From Pseudeuparius sepicola (taxonomy: Eukaryota; Arthropoda; Insecta; Coleoptera; Anthribidae): a stretch of 64,000 bases of DNA. The stretch is from NCBI GenBank assembly GCA_963920635.1, contig OY987303.1, forward strand, positions 56,239,778-56,303,777. The letters run 5' to 3'. The notes under the pieces are model-generated. The model searched no databases and was not told the origin of the DNA. It saw only the letters and a program-made list of their open reading frames with translations. Numbering within the stretch: the stretch's first letter is position 1; each line of letters opens with the position of its first letter. Below are positions 12,676 through 26,000 of this stretch, piece after piece. Made by a program: the position numbers and the translations under genes.

Positions 12676-13158
12676 AACAATATTAATGAGCTAACAAATA
12701 AACTAAAGAACAAATTCATGATTTTTACTTGGCTAGGGAACCGCAGTTATTCAATTTTTTGGGCCTTAAATGAAAATAAAAATTTAAATTTCCGTATCTT
12801 CCGATCCATACGAGGGCATTTCCGAGAATACAATTAATAAATATTAAAAATTATTTTATTATTAATTATGCTTTGCAAAGCTTCGAATACCACATTCGTT
12901 ATAAAAAGTTGAATTTCGGTGACTCTAAAGACATATGTGGACATATTTTTAGTTAGGTAGCTACTGATATCACATCGCCAAAGGTGCTATTGCGATTTAG
13001 GCCGCACATCATTTATCGTTTTATTTTCATAATACCATAGAATAATTGCAGTACCTATATGTTCTACGATAATACACAAAGTCATCAGCAATTTCTCAGT
13101 ATTGTTAATGCATTGTCTGTGGTATGGGGTAATCAAACCGAAGGTATATAACTGTATA
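12676..13158. other. Non-coding sequence upstream of UGT copy 3
   Basis: Nothing gene-like. From about 13010 it matches the 5' flanks of the other UGT copies until it is interrupted by the palindromic element at 13159. Confidence 0.6.
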
Positions 13159-13831
13159 CAGTGTGTCCCAAATTCGATGCTCACCATTGGGATCTCGGTA
13201 ACTACAAGAGATAGCGAGTCGGTTAAATGGGGAAAGTTTTAGACAATTTGATGGTCAATCTGATGCCGCTGAGAAATCAAGGCTAACTGGGATCGTTTTC
13301 GAGTTATTACCAAAAAACCGAATTTTATCATTTTCGTTTTACTTAAATATCTTAGACTTGTAGACAGACTTGTCATGGCCTACTTAGTATTAGGCAAAAA
13401 AACGCTTTTAAGTGTTACAACTAACGAAAAAATCATTAGTGTGACACATCATTGGAAAGAGAATTTCATGTAAATTTCGAATTTGTAAAAATCCAAGATA
13501 GCATCCATAAGAAAATCAAAAGTTGTGAGTCATATCTCGAAAATGAAAACTTTCTTAAAGAAACTGACATTACCGCTTAAAAGGCTGGACAAAAGTGCCT
13601 TAATAATGTCAAAGTCCTGTCTTTAAGAAACCATCGGTTTCTAAGATATTTAAGAAAAACGAAAATGATAAAATTCGGTTTTTTGGTAATAAAACGATCC
13701 CAGTTAGCCTTGATTTCTCAGCGGCATCAGATTGACCATAAAATTGTCTAAAACTTTCCCCATTTAACCGACTCTCTATCTCTTGTAATTACCGAGATCC
13801 CAATGGTGAGCATCGAATTTGGGACACACTG
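13159..13831. mobile_element. Palindromic mariner-type MITE
   Basis: A 673-bp element begins CAGTGTGTCCCAAATTCG and ends with the complement, flanked by TA on both sides. The inverted arms are about 235 bp and nearly identical. There is no transposase. It splits the upstream region of UGT copy 3, between about -920 and -250 relative to the ATG. The one-sided element at 61393 has a related end. Confidence 0.85.
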
Positions 13832-13920
13832 TAGGTATACCTGAAAGATCACATCAGTTTATCAGTTTACTTCTAATAATAATTTTTATCATTATCTCGC
13901 CATGCTAAAATTAGTTGAGT

Positions 13921-13927
13921 TATAAAA
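13921..13927 (+). promoter_or_regulatory. TATA box of UGT copy 3
   Basis: TATAAAA lies 158 nt upstream of the ATG at 14079 and corresponds to the boxes at 1008 and 8764. Confidence 0.6.
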
Positions 13928-14078
13928 AAACATGCTTGGACTATAATATTGCGTCTCACTACAAACATTAGGTATCTTAATGAAAATAAACAGTTTTAAG
14001 GCAACCTTAGTAATAGTAGTTAGTGCTTCTTGGTTGGTACGGTAAATTTCAACAAATTCGTCACCTCTCAGTGCGGTC

Positions 14079-17000
14079 ATGTATTTGAAAGTGTGCGGTG
14101 TAGTGTTAATTTTCCTAATCGGTTTTATTGATTGTTTAAATATTTTGGCAGTGTTTCCACACTCTGGTCGTAGTCACTTTGTTGCCTTCAAACCTATGTT
14201 GGACGAAATTTCTAGTAGAGGACACGATCTGACTGTTGTAAGCCACCATAAAGATGGCCAAGAACGAAATAAATGGCGAGATGTAACATTAGATGGAGAA
14301 ATCAAAAGAAATTTTGTAGAAATTGGGATGTTTCAAGGCGGCAAGATTGAACAACATTTGGGATCAGTTATTTTGGGATATTTTGCAAGGTTGTCTGACG
14401 AAATATCACTGCCAACTGCGGAACTTCAGAGTTTTATTAAAGAAAATAACACGTATGATGTCATATTGATGGAATATTTCAATTCTAACGCGTTTATGGG
14501 ATTAGCTAAAAAGTTTAAAGCACCAGTCATAGGTAAATAATATTGTGTGAATTTGGCTTTTAAAACTTTTGAAAATAATTGTTTTAACTAAGTCATCTTA
14601 AAAGCAAGAGAGTACTTGCACAAACTTATGAACTAAAATTATTGTTTGTTGTTTTCTGGGTAAAAAATGAACTGGCTACTTTGTTCCTTTAGGAATCAAT
14701 GGTGATTGCAAAAATGTAAAAACAGTTTAATTCTCTTTTTAACTTTTTCTTAAAATTAATCGAACCATTTGCCTACATATTTTATTAGCATCATGACACT
14801 AGTACCTAGTTCCTACAGAAAGTTCTAATAATCCCAACATTTCTTACCATTTAGCACTGTCATCCTGCATCACGTTGCCATGGTTGAATGCATGGTTCGC
14901 AACACCAGACAATCCCGCATATATTCCCAATGCAATGCTGGCAAACTCAGACACCATGACGTTTGTGCAACGCGTAGAAAACACCGTGGCACTGATACTC
15001 GGAAACTTGGCATATCAATTAGCCATAGAGATACCAAGCAACAAAAGGTCTATAAAGTATCTTGGCGAAGATTTGTTCGAGGGTGAAGATATTATGTATA
15101 AAACTAGTTTGATGATTAGCAATACACATTTTACTCTGAATAGACCAAGACCTTTGTCGCCAAACGTTATAGAGGTCGCTGGTATTCATGTGACACCTCC
15201 AAAACGACTACCCTTGGTATGTAAAGTAAAACTCTGATGACTGTGTTTGTAAATATCTATGTAAACCCAAACCATATCAATCGATTTTCCGTTGCTTTTG
15301 TTTATTTCCCCAGTAGTTGGTTGAGAAGGTTGATTTCTTATATATCTGGAGAGTTATCTCAATCAATTCGTTTGCTTCCAGGACATAGAAAAGTGGCTAA
15401 ACGAGTCTGCTAATGGTGTGATCTACTTCAGCTTAGGTTCGATGATCAAAGGTCATACGTTGCCTGACGAGAAACTCAAAGCTTTTCTGAAGGCATTTGC
15501 CAGGCTGCCTCAAAGAGTGCTGTGGAAATGGGAGAGCGATGCAATGCCTGGCAAGCCCGATAACGTTATGATTAAGAAGTGGATGCCACAGCGGGATATT
15601 TTAGGTAGGATCTTTTTTTATAAATATTTATACTCACAAAAAATGAAACATAGCATCTAATTTTATTTCCATTAATTTCGATAAAAGCACCGATATTATA
15701 TATGATATATTTCAATTATCCTTATCAGCTATGTCAAGGACTTAGGTTGTTACATAATATGTAATGAAAAGAATAGATAACAGGAAAGGTTGTTAATATA
15801 AGATTAATGTCAAAATTTTATGACTGTTTTACATTATTGTTTTTTAGTTGGAATGTTAATATATTTTAATCTAATTTGATAGGGATATGTTAAAATGTAT
15901 ATAACTAGTTTCTAGGCACAGGGCACATTATGCCAATTTTGAACTAAAAATAAAATTCAAATATACTAGAATTATGTAGAATTCGAAAATGATTATTTTA
16001 GATTTTTTGTTGAGGTCGAATACGAGGAAATCCTCAGAAATGTCAATTTTAATTGCCGAGTTCCGGTTTTCACGGAAATGCGTATCACTTGGATTTTTTT
16101 GTCTGTATATTTTGCTTTAGTTGAATTCTCCCTGTTCTTCTGAATACAAATGTATATAGTTTTATTGCTAATTCCAATGGCTAAGATTGTTTGGAAATTA
16201 TTCGTGTTCTATCGTGTTAGCCTTTCAAAAACAGAGAATTTAATTATACAGGGTGTAACTTTGATTAGTATGGTAATGCTAATAACGCGGCGGTCAACCA
16301 CCTTTCGGAAGCCAGCGCATCGCGCATCACTCTCCTCAGTCTTCCACAGGTCCCAAGCGAAAAGGTCACACCTCCGAATTAAGGAAATCGTCCGATTCTC
16401 GCGGATTTTGAAGGCGAATAATGATTGTTTGTACCTAATTTTACTTCTTCTTGCTGGAAAATAAAAGTTGTTTGCTGAAATCTTCGTCGGGTTTGTATAA
16501 ACCGTAGTGGTTTATGGAATTAAAAATAGCCACGATACCGCAATAAAAAAGCACTTTTGACGAAAAACTTTACAAAAAATAGTGGTCACTAAAAAACGTT
16601 CTCTATGTTGTATTTTCTTTTTGTTTTCAAATATTTTAGGCTCTAAACAAACTTGTAATTCCTCGACCGCGCCCGTCCGCTTCTACCCCCCGCTGTGCAC
16701 TTAGTTGCACCCTCCAAAGTATTTTCAAACGGACTTTCAAATTCTGCCCGCTAATTTAGATTTAATTTAATTAAACAAAGGCCCCCGGAAGGCCGGAGGG
16801 GCCCACAAAAGGCAGGGATAACGATTCCGGGGATTAGAGGTGCGGCCCGCAAAAGTTTTAAATTCGCATACCGAGGGAATTAGCAAGCCTGGCCCGCCGG
16901 ATTAAATCGAAACTTTAAATTGGTCGTCCGTTGGGACGCTTATTTTTTGGTTTAATCGCATCGGACTCGGCTTCAATCATCGCCGAAGGACCCCCGGAAT

Positions 17001-20000
17001 ATCAGAAATTTAATATAAAAATTTGAGATCCACTGGCTCCCTTCCAAAGATCAAAGAAACATCTTGAAAAACACAGGGTTGCTTTGTTGTATGAATACCA
17101 GCGAGAAATCTGAGACATTATTTCTATGTACATGCGGCCTAGACCCACAGTATAATATTAAAAACCCGAGCATGACGTCATATTTCATTGTTGTTTACGA
17201 ACTGCATGGGGTGGCGCCACTCGACGAAAAAATGGCGACTTATTATAGGTTATAGGGGGGTATTCTGTGGTTAGTGGTATGTCAGTTACTGACCTTTAAA
17301 ATGTCCCAAATTTTAAATATCCAGCTTTATTACGATTTGCCTCCTTTTTACGGTAACGAATTGTCTTTGCGTCCAGTATTTAGCAGTTTTATCCTATTAA
17401 CACAGCTTTTATAGGTAGATTTGTTTGTGACAACATTAAATTTCCATGCACATGAAGAAAATGGTATATGCACACTGCACGGACCGTTAGGTGAATTGCA
17501 GAAACATAAACACTATTTGGGAATTATGGGATGATCTGATCAACCAGCTGAAGAAGCGAATGGAAGAGTATTTTGTAACGTGTGCAACAATGAAAATAGA
17601 AAATTTTGTTCAAGTATAGCTCCAAAGCGATCCAATTATCCTCCATACAGGGTGATTCACGTAAGTGGTTCATTAGAAGTTTACGGGAAAGGAGTATGAA
17701 TTTTAATTTGAAATTTTGGTTACTTATATATAACAGGTTGTAAACTTTCTTTCTAAAATATTTTCAACTTCCGATCGCTTCCGGTTATACCGGAGTCGAT
17801 AGCAACTTTGTTATTTCAAATAGAACACCCCATATATTATTACACCATTTGGTTCCCTATTAAATTCCAAATCTTTTCCCTGAATATCATGTGTACCCTA
17901 TTCCTAACCCTTTTCGAGATATTCGCAAATTTTTTATTTTTTTTGAGTGTTGCAGCCATCGACCATAGTGATGATAACCTTGAAATTTATGAATCTGGAA
18001 AACTGAAATTTTGCACTGTCGTAGGCGAAAGTCAACTTTATTAAATGGTCTGTATGCCATTTCAAAATATTGTACAGGGTGTTCGGGAAAAAATTCCCAA
18101 TATCAACATCTAAAAATTGAAAAATCTCATTTTTTTCAAATGGAACCCATATTTTTTTATTGCACCATTGAAACGCTTGTGAAAAGACAGACAGAAAAGA
18201 TATAACACCCTATATGTCTAAATGAAGCGGTTGCTTCGTTATTACGCAAAATACGTATGTATTTTTTCTGCTCTGTATCAACAAAGATGCCATTTCTCAA
18301 GGAGCGTCACATTATAGGGGGCCATGGAAAATGAAATAACGCAATTATATGACAAGGTTAAGGGCTATTTAATAATATTTTTCCCTGAGAAGCAACAATA
18401 CAAAATTAAATAATATTAACAACTACATATTAATAGTTAGGTACTAGAAGAAAAAACAAGAAACTACATATAAGTAAAACACTAGTAGTAAGACTATGAG
18501 AGCATGACGCCAAACCTGTCTCAACAAGTTTGGCGTCATACTCTCATAGGGGTTTTCGGTTGGCGTCATACTCTCATAGGGGTTGTGGCGTCATGCTCTC
18601 ATAGGGTTTGGGGGAGGGTGGGGTCCACCCCTACTCTGGGGTGGGGAGGTCCCAACATTATATAGGCAAGGTTCAGCGAATATTGTCAACAAACTCAACA
18701 TGTCCTTCTTAAACAATTTAAATAAGAACTTGCTGCAGAAAAATCTGGTGAACGTTCGAGATTTGGAAGTAAATGAAAAGTTTGAGATTCAGAGTTTTAA
18801 GAGAATAAATACTAAGTATGGTGAAAAGGTGGTTGTGGAATTTGAAGACTTCAAGATGATTCTACCGCAGAGGTTTACGGATAAATTAACTCAAGAACGT
18901 ATAGATGAGTTGAATGATGATAACAAAAGGTACTTTTTAACAAGCTTGGGACCTGTTGGTATAACGACTAATATTATATTTTCTGAAGAATGAACGTGAG
19001 TCTACGTCGCCATATCGAAGAATTGGAAAAGCTGAAAAACATGATTATTATGTATGAGTTAAATAAAAAGTTTAAAAGTGTAAAATTGTGAAAATAAAAT
19101 ATTATTTGTTTGTATGTTTTTTATTGTTTGTGGTCGAGGCCTATAAAAGTGGTAGTTGTGGAGAAGATTCGTCAATCATGTCGCTGCTGTTCACCCTGCA
19201 TGGATTTACTTCAACACTATCTATTGACTTTAATATTCCTATACATTTAGAACCAGATGTTGAGTATGGTTTGGCACTCCTAGGATTACACACATATAAC
19301 AGCATACCCAATATAGATGTTGGTGTCAACAAATTTTATTATATAAACGCTGATGGATATCGCAATTGTTTAGTGATTCCCACAGGGTCGTATGAAATTG
19401 AGGCTCTAGAAGCGTACATAGTTCGCGCTTTAAGAAAAGAGGAATCTGATCAGAAAAATCCAATTTCAATAAAGGCTAATAATAGCACCTTACAGTGCGA
19501 AATTTACAGTGATAAATATACAGTAGATTTTCGACCAACAGATTCTATTGCTCATGTGTTAGGGTTTTCTCCTAGTCTATTAGAGTCTGGTCAATTGCAT
19601 ACTTCTGATATATCTGTAAACATCGTGAAGGTCAGAACTATACATATAGATTGTAACGTAACATCTGGAGCATACTATAAAAATCAACCAACTCATACGA
19701 TTTACGAGTTTGCAGTTAGCAGTGATCCTGGTTACGCCATAGACGAGTCTCCGAAAAATTTGGTGTATATGCCAGTTGCAAATCGTGAGATTCATAATTT
19801 AACGTTAACTATTCTCGATCAGAACTTTCACCCTGTAAATTTTAGAGGTGAGGAAATAATTGTGCGGTTGGAGTTGAAGCGTGTATAAAATTTTTTGAGT
19901 TCGATCAGAAACAAAATGGTTTTGGTTTTTGGTGACAGATATCAAACTATAATCGACGTAAATAATGCAAAAAAGCTGATGGCAAATCGAAAGCAAGCTA

Positions 20001-23000
20001 TGGAGTCCGTTGGTTCAGGACTTTATTTGCGTAAAAACAAGCGTGGCGGTCTGAGATTATTTTTAAAGAAAAAAAACTTTTGAAGCTACCCAATAGACCT
20101 TTAACCAATCTAGACCTTTTAAAATTCGCTAAAGACATTCCATTCTTTAGAGGTGTATATATGAGAGATACCCTACCTAAAAAGCCTCGAAAAAACGAGA
20201 CGGCCATTTTGAATTTGGATATTCAGCGAAATTCTGGATCTCATTGGGTAGCCTACCGGAAAACAGGAAAAATATGTGAATATTTTGACAGCTTTGGCAA
20301 TTTGAAACCACCAAGAGAACTCATTAGATACTTGGGGAGAGACATTGAAGTAGTATACAATAACGATTCATATCAAAACTTTAACCAAGTAAACTGTGGT
20401 CAGCTTTGTTTGATGTTTTTACTAGAGAAACAAAATTTCTCGCAAAGAAATAAAATCTGAAAATATGAAGTGTGTTTTTCTTTCCCCAATAATCCTCTCC
20501 TCATTTATTATCTTTACTATGTATTTAAAGTAACTCACAATTATTGTATTCATATTTAAACGAGATGTTTCAAATTTTACTGTTCCCAGGTAGTAGTGCT
20601 ATTATGTTGTTTTCAGTCACGAAATATTTAACTCAAGGATACACCAGACAGTATAACTGCTTTTATATTTGGCTCCTACAAACATTGTTTATGGAATATT
20701 TTATTCTTGTCGGATAAGCAGGTATTTTATGAATAAAATTAAAAGAGAAAAATGTATATGCTTTATATTCAACTAAAAATATGATAAACAAAAAAATACA
20801 GAGAAATACATATATACAGAGAAATGTATGTTTTATGTTCCACTAAAAATATGATATAAAAAATTCATACAGAGAAATATATACAGACAAATATATAAAA
20901 AATAAAAATACTTATACCTATTATAAAAAAAATACTTTTTCCTATTATATACATTTCTAAACACATCTAAATATATACAGGATGTTTCTTAATAACATGC
21001 TAATACTTATGGGGGTTATTCTTGGATCCATTTGAGAAAAAACTTTATATGAACTATATATCAACATATGTCCTAAAAGTCCTAACTTTTGAGATACAGG
21101 GTTGTAAAATTGGAAGCATGATAATGGTAATGTTAATGACTTAAATACGTCTACAACTATGTAGACAACTGTTTATGTGTTTACAAACAAAATCTGCTTC
21201 TTGACAACTAGATCGTTTGAAAATTGTTAATATATAATTTTATACCATGGTGCAAATGACTATTTTTTATGCGAAAACCGTACATTTGCTCAGAAAGGAA
21301 TGAGGATTTCAAAAGAATTTTAAGAAAAAGCAGTGACGTAACATTTTTTTTAATATTCAAAACCCATACAAACGCCACTGGTAAAAGTAGTAAAATTGTT
21401 TGGACGTCAAAAAATGTATCCTGCATAGAAAGCGTGTACCAAATTTCACAAAATATCTAGGGTAATACCGATGTTATAATAAAAAAGATTTTTTCTTAAA
21501 ATTTTAACCCTCTGTAGTTCAAAAGTTAAGACTCAAAATGGATTCAAGAATAACCCCCTTAAGTACTAGCATCTTATTAAGAAATACCCTGTATATACAA
21601 CCACCCGCGACTCCGCTCGCGCCTCCACCTGCGTCCTAGAGTGTGACGCCCTCGAGGACGACTCCGCTCGCGGCGCCAAACGAGGGTCGATCCTTGACGG
21701 GGTGGCGCAGGGCAAAAAGTCGTCGGCGGTCATATCGCCCAACTGTGATAGAGAAAGACGCATTATTTGAAAAACATAGATTGCTAAAGTTAGCTTACAG
21801 CCATCGGCACGTAGGGGTCAGACTCCAAATCAGCTAGAAGGCTTGCATTTGGCTCTGGGATCTTTAAAAGAAATGAAAATGTTATTTGACGAATTATCGA
21901 CCAATGCAAACTTACGGAATGGTCATTTATAATTGAAATGACAGCATTCGCAGTCTCCTCGCCAGTTGGCTGAAAGTAAATTTGACATGTAAAAAAATAG
22001 GAATACAAATGGATGTACTTTATAGATTAAGTTTGTATGTAAGTCAGTGAAATCTAAAAATAGTTTATAAGACTATAATTTGCGAAAATCCATTTTTTTT
22101 TTGTATTATTTTATATTTAAAAAGATGATAAAGATCGTTTGCAAATTTTACAAAACAAACCAATGATATTAGGGTAAAACAAGTCAAAATTTTAAATAAA
22201 TTAAAATGGTTTCATATAGAAAATTATTGAGAATATAGAATTTTAGTACTCATAAAATTAAAACACTTTAACCTCCAGACGCATTACCGGAAATCTTGAA
22301 TAATAAATTTTACTACAATAATAAACCCAACCTGTATTGGGGTATGAAATACCATCTAGAATAATAAATGTTATTGCTTTGGGATTTTTTCATACAATGG
22401 ACTGGTCAAATATTACTTTATAACCTAAGGTAAAATTTACAATTTGGAAAGGTTCCTTGAAATTTTTATGCAGAATAATAAAGTTTACAATTTTGAAATT
22501 TCAATACAACTGGTCAAATATTACTTTACAATCTTTACGAGCTAAATTTACAATTGTGGTACCCCTAAACTGGATACTTTAACAACTAAGCAAATGAAAA
22601 TTTTAAGCAGAATAATTGTCTATTTTGAAATTTCAATAATATTCGAGGGGTCAAACTGGTTTCTTTGGAAATTTTAAAAATATTGAACGAAATACAGATA
22701 TACAGGGTGGGCAAAACAATTCATAGGTAACTTGTCGGAGGATATAGGAAATGTGGTTTTAAGACCTTTTGAATAAAAATTTGTGGGATGACGGTTTTTA
22801 ATATACAGAATGTTACAATTTATCTATATACTTCTTGAAAAGATTTTCTTTTTAATTATGAAACTACAAAATATGAGGATAAATTTGCTAGGGAACATAA
22901 CATCTTACGTTAATAAACAAGTAAGGATATTTTAAAGCGTCAGTGGTATGCGTAAAGGGACAGCTTTCCGTTTTAAAAGAAAGACAATTACAGATTTTTT

Positions 23001-26000
23001 AAATGATTCCACATGCAATTCTAAACAGAAAATATTTCTTTCAAATTTGCTACAAAGTGACTTGTAAAAATGAAATTTTTTAACTGAAAAAACATGAAAA
23101 ATACATTTTTTCATATTAAAAACAAAGCTCCCATATTTTTATTCAAAAGTTCTTGAATCACATTTCTGGCAAGTGTTGTAATTGACGAGGAAAGTAAAAA
23201 AAATTAAAATTGATTCAATATTCGATTTTTAAAAGATTAATATGTTAACGATATTTAAATCAGTTCAGATGTTTAAATTTGCTACAAAGTGACTTGTAAA
23301 AATGAAGTTTTTTAACTGAAAAAACATGAAAAATACGTTTTTTCATATTGAAAACAAAGCTCACATATTTTTATTCAAAAAGTTCTTGAATAACATTTCT
23401 GACAAGTGTTGTAATTGACGAGGAAAGTAAAAAAAATCAAAATCCATTCATAATTCGATTTTTAAAAGATTAATATGTTAACGATAATTAAATCAGTTCA
23501 GATGTTTAAATTTGCTACAAAGTGCCTTGTAAAAATGAAATTTTTTAACTGGAAAAACATGAAAAAGACATTTTTTGTAAAAAAAAACAAAAGTCGTTCA
23601 AAATTCGTTTTTTAAAAGATTAATATGTTAACGTTAATTAAATCAGTTCAGATGTTTAAATTTGCTACAAAGTGACTTGTAAAAATGAAGTTTTTTAACT
23701 GAAAAAACATGAAACATACATTTTTTCATATTGAAAACAAAGCTCACATATTTTTATTCAAAAAGTTCTTGAATAACATTTCTGACAAGTGTTGTAATTG
23801 ACGAGGAAAGTAAAAAAAATCAAAATCCATTCATAATTCGATTTTTAAAAGATTAATATGTTAACGATAATTAAATCAGTTCAGATGTTTAAATTTGCTA
23901 CAAAGTGCCTTGTAAAAATGAAATTTTTTAACTGGAAAAACATGAAAAAGACATTTTTTGTAAAAAAAAACAAAAGTCGTTCAAAATTCGTTTTTTAAAA
24001 GATTAATATGTTAACGTTAATTAAATCAGTTCAGATGTTTAAATTTGCTACAAAGTGACTTGTAAAAATGAAGTTTTTTAACTGAAAAAACATGAAACAT
24101 ACATTTTTTCATATTAAAAACAAACCTCACATATTTTTATTCCAAAAGTTCATGAATAACATTTCTGACAAGTGTTGTAATTGACGAGGAAAGTAAAAAA
24201 AAATCAAAATTCATTCATAATTCGATTTTTAAAAGATTAATATGTTAACGATAATTAAATCAGTTCAGATGTTTAAATTTGCTACAAAGTGCCTTGTAAA
24301 AATGAAATTTTTTAACTGAAAAAACATGAAAAATACTTTTTTTGTAAAAAATCAAAAGTCGTTCAAAATTCGATTTTTAAAAGATTAATATGTTAACGAT
24401 AATTAAATCAGTTCAGATGCTTAAATTTGCTACAAAGTGACTTGTAAAAATAAAATTTTTTAACTGAAAAAACATGAAAAATACATTTTTTCATATTAAA
24501 AACAAAGCTCACATATTTTTATTCAAAAAGTTCTTGAATAACATTTCTGACAAGTGTTGTAATTGACGAGGAAAGTAAAAAAAAATCAAAATTCATTCAT
24601 AATTCGATTTTTAAAAGATTAATATGTTAACGATAATTAAATCAGTTCAGATGTTTAAATTTGCTACAAAGTGCCTTATAAAATGAAATTTTTTAACTGA
24701 AAAAACATGAAAAAGACATTTTTTGTAAAAAAAACAAAAGTCGTTCAAAATACGATTTTTAAAAGATTAATATGTTAACGATAATTAAATCAGTTCAGGT
24801 GTTTTTATAAAACTTATTTTAGTAATAAACATTGAACATAAGCTATAAATTTCGTTTTAATATTAATTTAGTCATAACAATAAAATTTATATTATTACAT
24901 TTGACATAAAATAATTCTCTTAAAAGTTTCATCCACTGCTCTCATTAGTCTAAAAAGAAAATTCAAAGAAAAAAACAACTGCTTCTGGATACATACATTT
25001 TAACAAAAATTAAGTTGAATTTTATTTAATTTTGCTTCTATGACTTCAATTATGCTGTTCTGAAACTGAAACTATTGATTTTTTGTGCTTATGTATATCT
25101 TAATGCCTATTACTAAAACATTCTGTATAAACTAATCTTTCAAGTCAAATTAATGCGTAATTATTTATTAGAATATAGAATCGATATTAAGATAGTAAGT
25201 TTTATTTATTAATGTCGAATTTTGCTAAATTTGTTTATTAAAAATAAGTTTTAAATGAGGGTTTGGAAAAATATAAGTACTTACCGGCAGCAGGGTGTTG
25301 GTTTTCAAATGACGCATCTTGAAGCACTAAAATCACAGTTATTAAGCACAGTTGTCAATCGAAGTTATCAAGCTCAAGCAGCGGACTGAGGTGAAACTGA
25401 ACAAGCAAACTATCGTCTGTAGATATGCACCACCCTCCGCCACTATCATCCACCCACATTAAACGAACCACCCCTTTGCCAACACGCCCACCAACGTTGA
25501 CGGTACTGCACATGGGTACCACCAGTCTCTCACCATCCAATCAACGAGACACCCCCGACGCAAGCACCAATCAAACACCCCCGTACGACTGAGCACAACG
25601 TTGTCAGATCTCAGGCATTATCCTGGAACGAGACACCCCCGTACGACTGAGCACAACGTTGTCAGATCTCAGGCATTATCCTGGATGTTAGAAATGAGCC
25701 ACACCGCCTTCTCCCACCATCCTCACCGTTCACCTATTGAATATAACGGGTGCCCCAGTAGGTTCATCGTCAGTTCTGAAAATAATTTTTCCATACAATT
25801 CAAGAATGGTGTTTGTGAAGTACATAGTGGATGCCGACGGTTTTCAAGTCAATGGCAAATTCTTAATTAAAGAATTGGGAATTTTCAATATGGAGACCGG
25901 AGATGTCACCTCAAAATATTTCCGCGTTGGTGACTTCAGGAATCTAAGCGCCAAGGATGCCTGCAGTGCGAGATGGGTTATGATGAACATTCACGGCCTC

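Larger units (their letters stand above)
18484..19945 (+). repeat. Left terminal inverted repeat of the Polinton
   Basis: 1,462 bp, matched in reverse by 37479-38940. I found only three substitutions (at 18654, 18709 and 18845) and no length difference. The TIR contains three whole genes and ends exactly after codon 10 of a fourth reading frame (MVLVFGDRYQ), so both arms supply a promoter, start codon and leader to different downstream genes. Confidence 0.95.

Noticed and set aside
17808..18205. Open frames in the left arm of the mariner-like element, matched at 39443-39718
   Set aside because: They recur only because the arms are inverted copies; there is no domain and they are AT-rich terminal repeat sequence.
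19088..19177. N-terminal extension of the penton-type protein that looks like a signal peptide
   Set aside because: It would need a GTG start and contains the TATA box of the gene; the ATG at 19178 fits the promoter.
23049..24811. CRISPR-like regular repeat
   Set aside because: Units are 150-233 bp without spacers, in eukaryotic DNA; it is a tandem satellite-type array.
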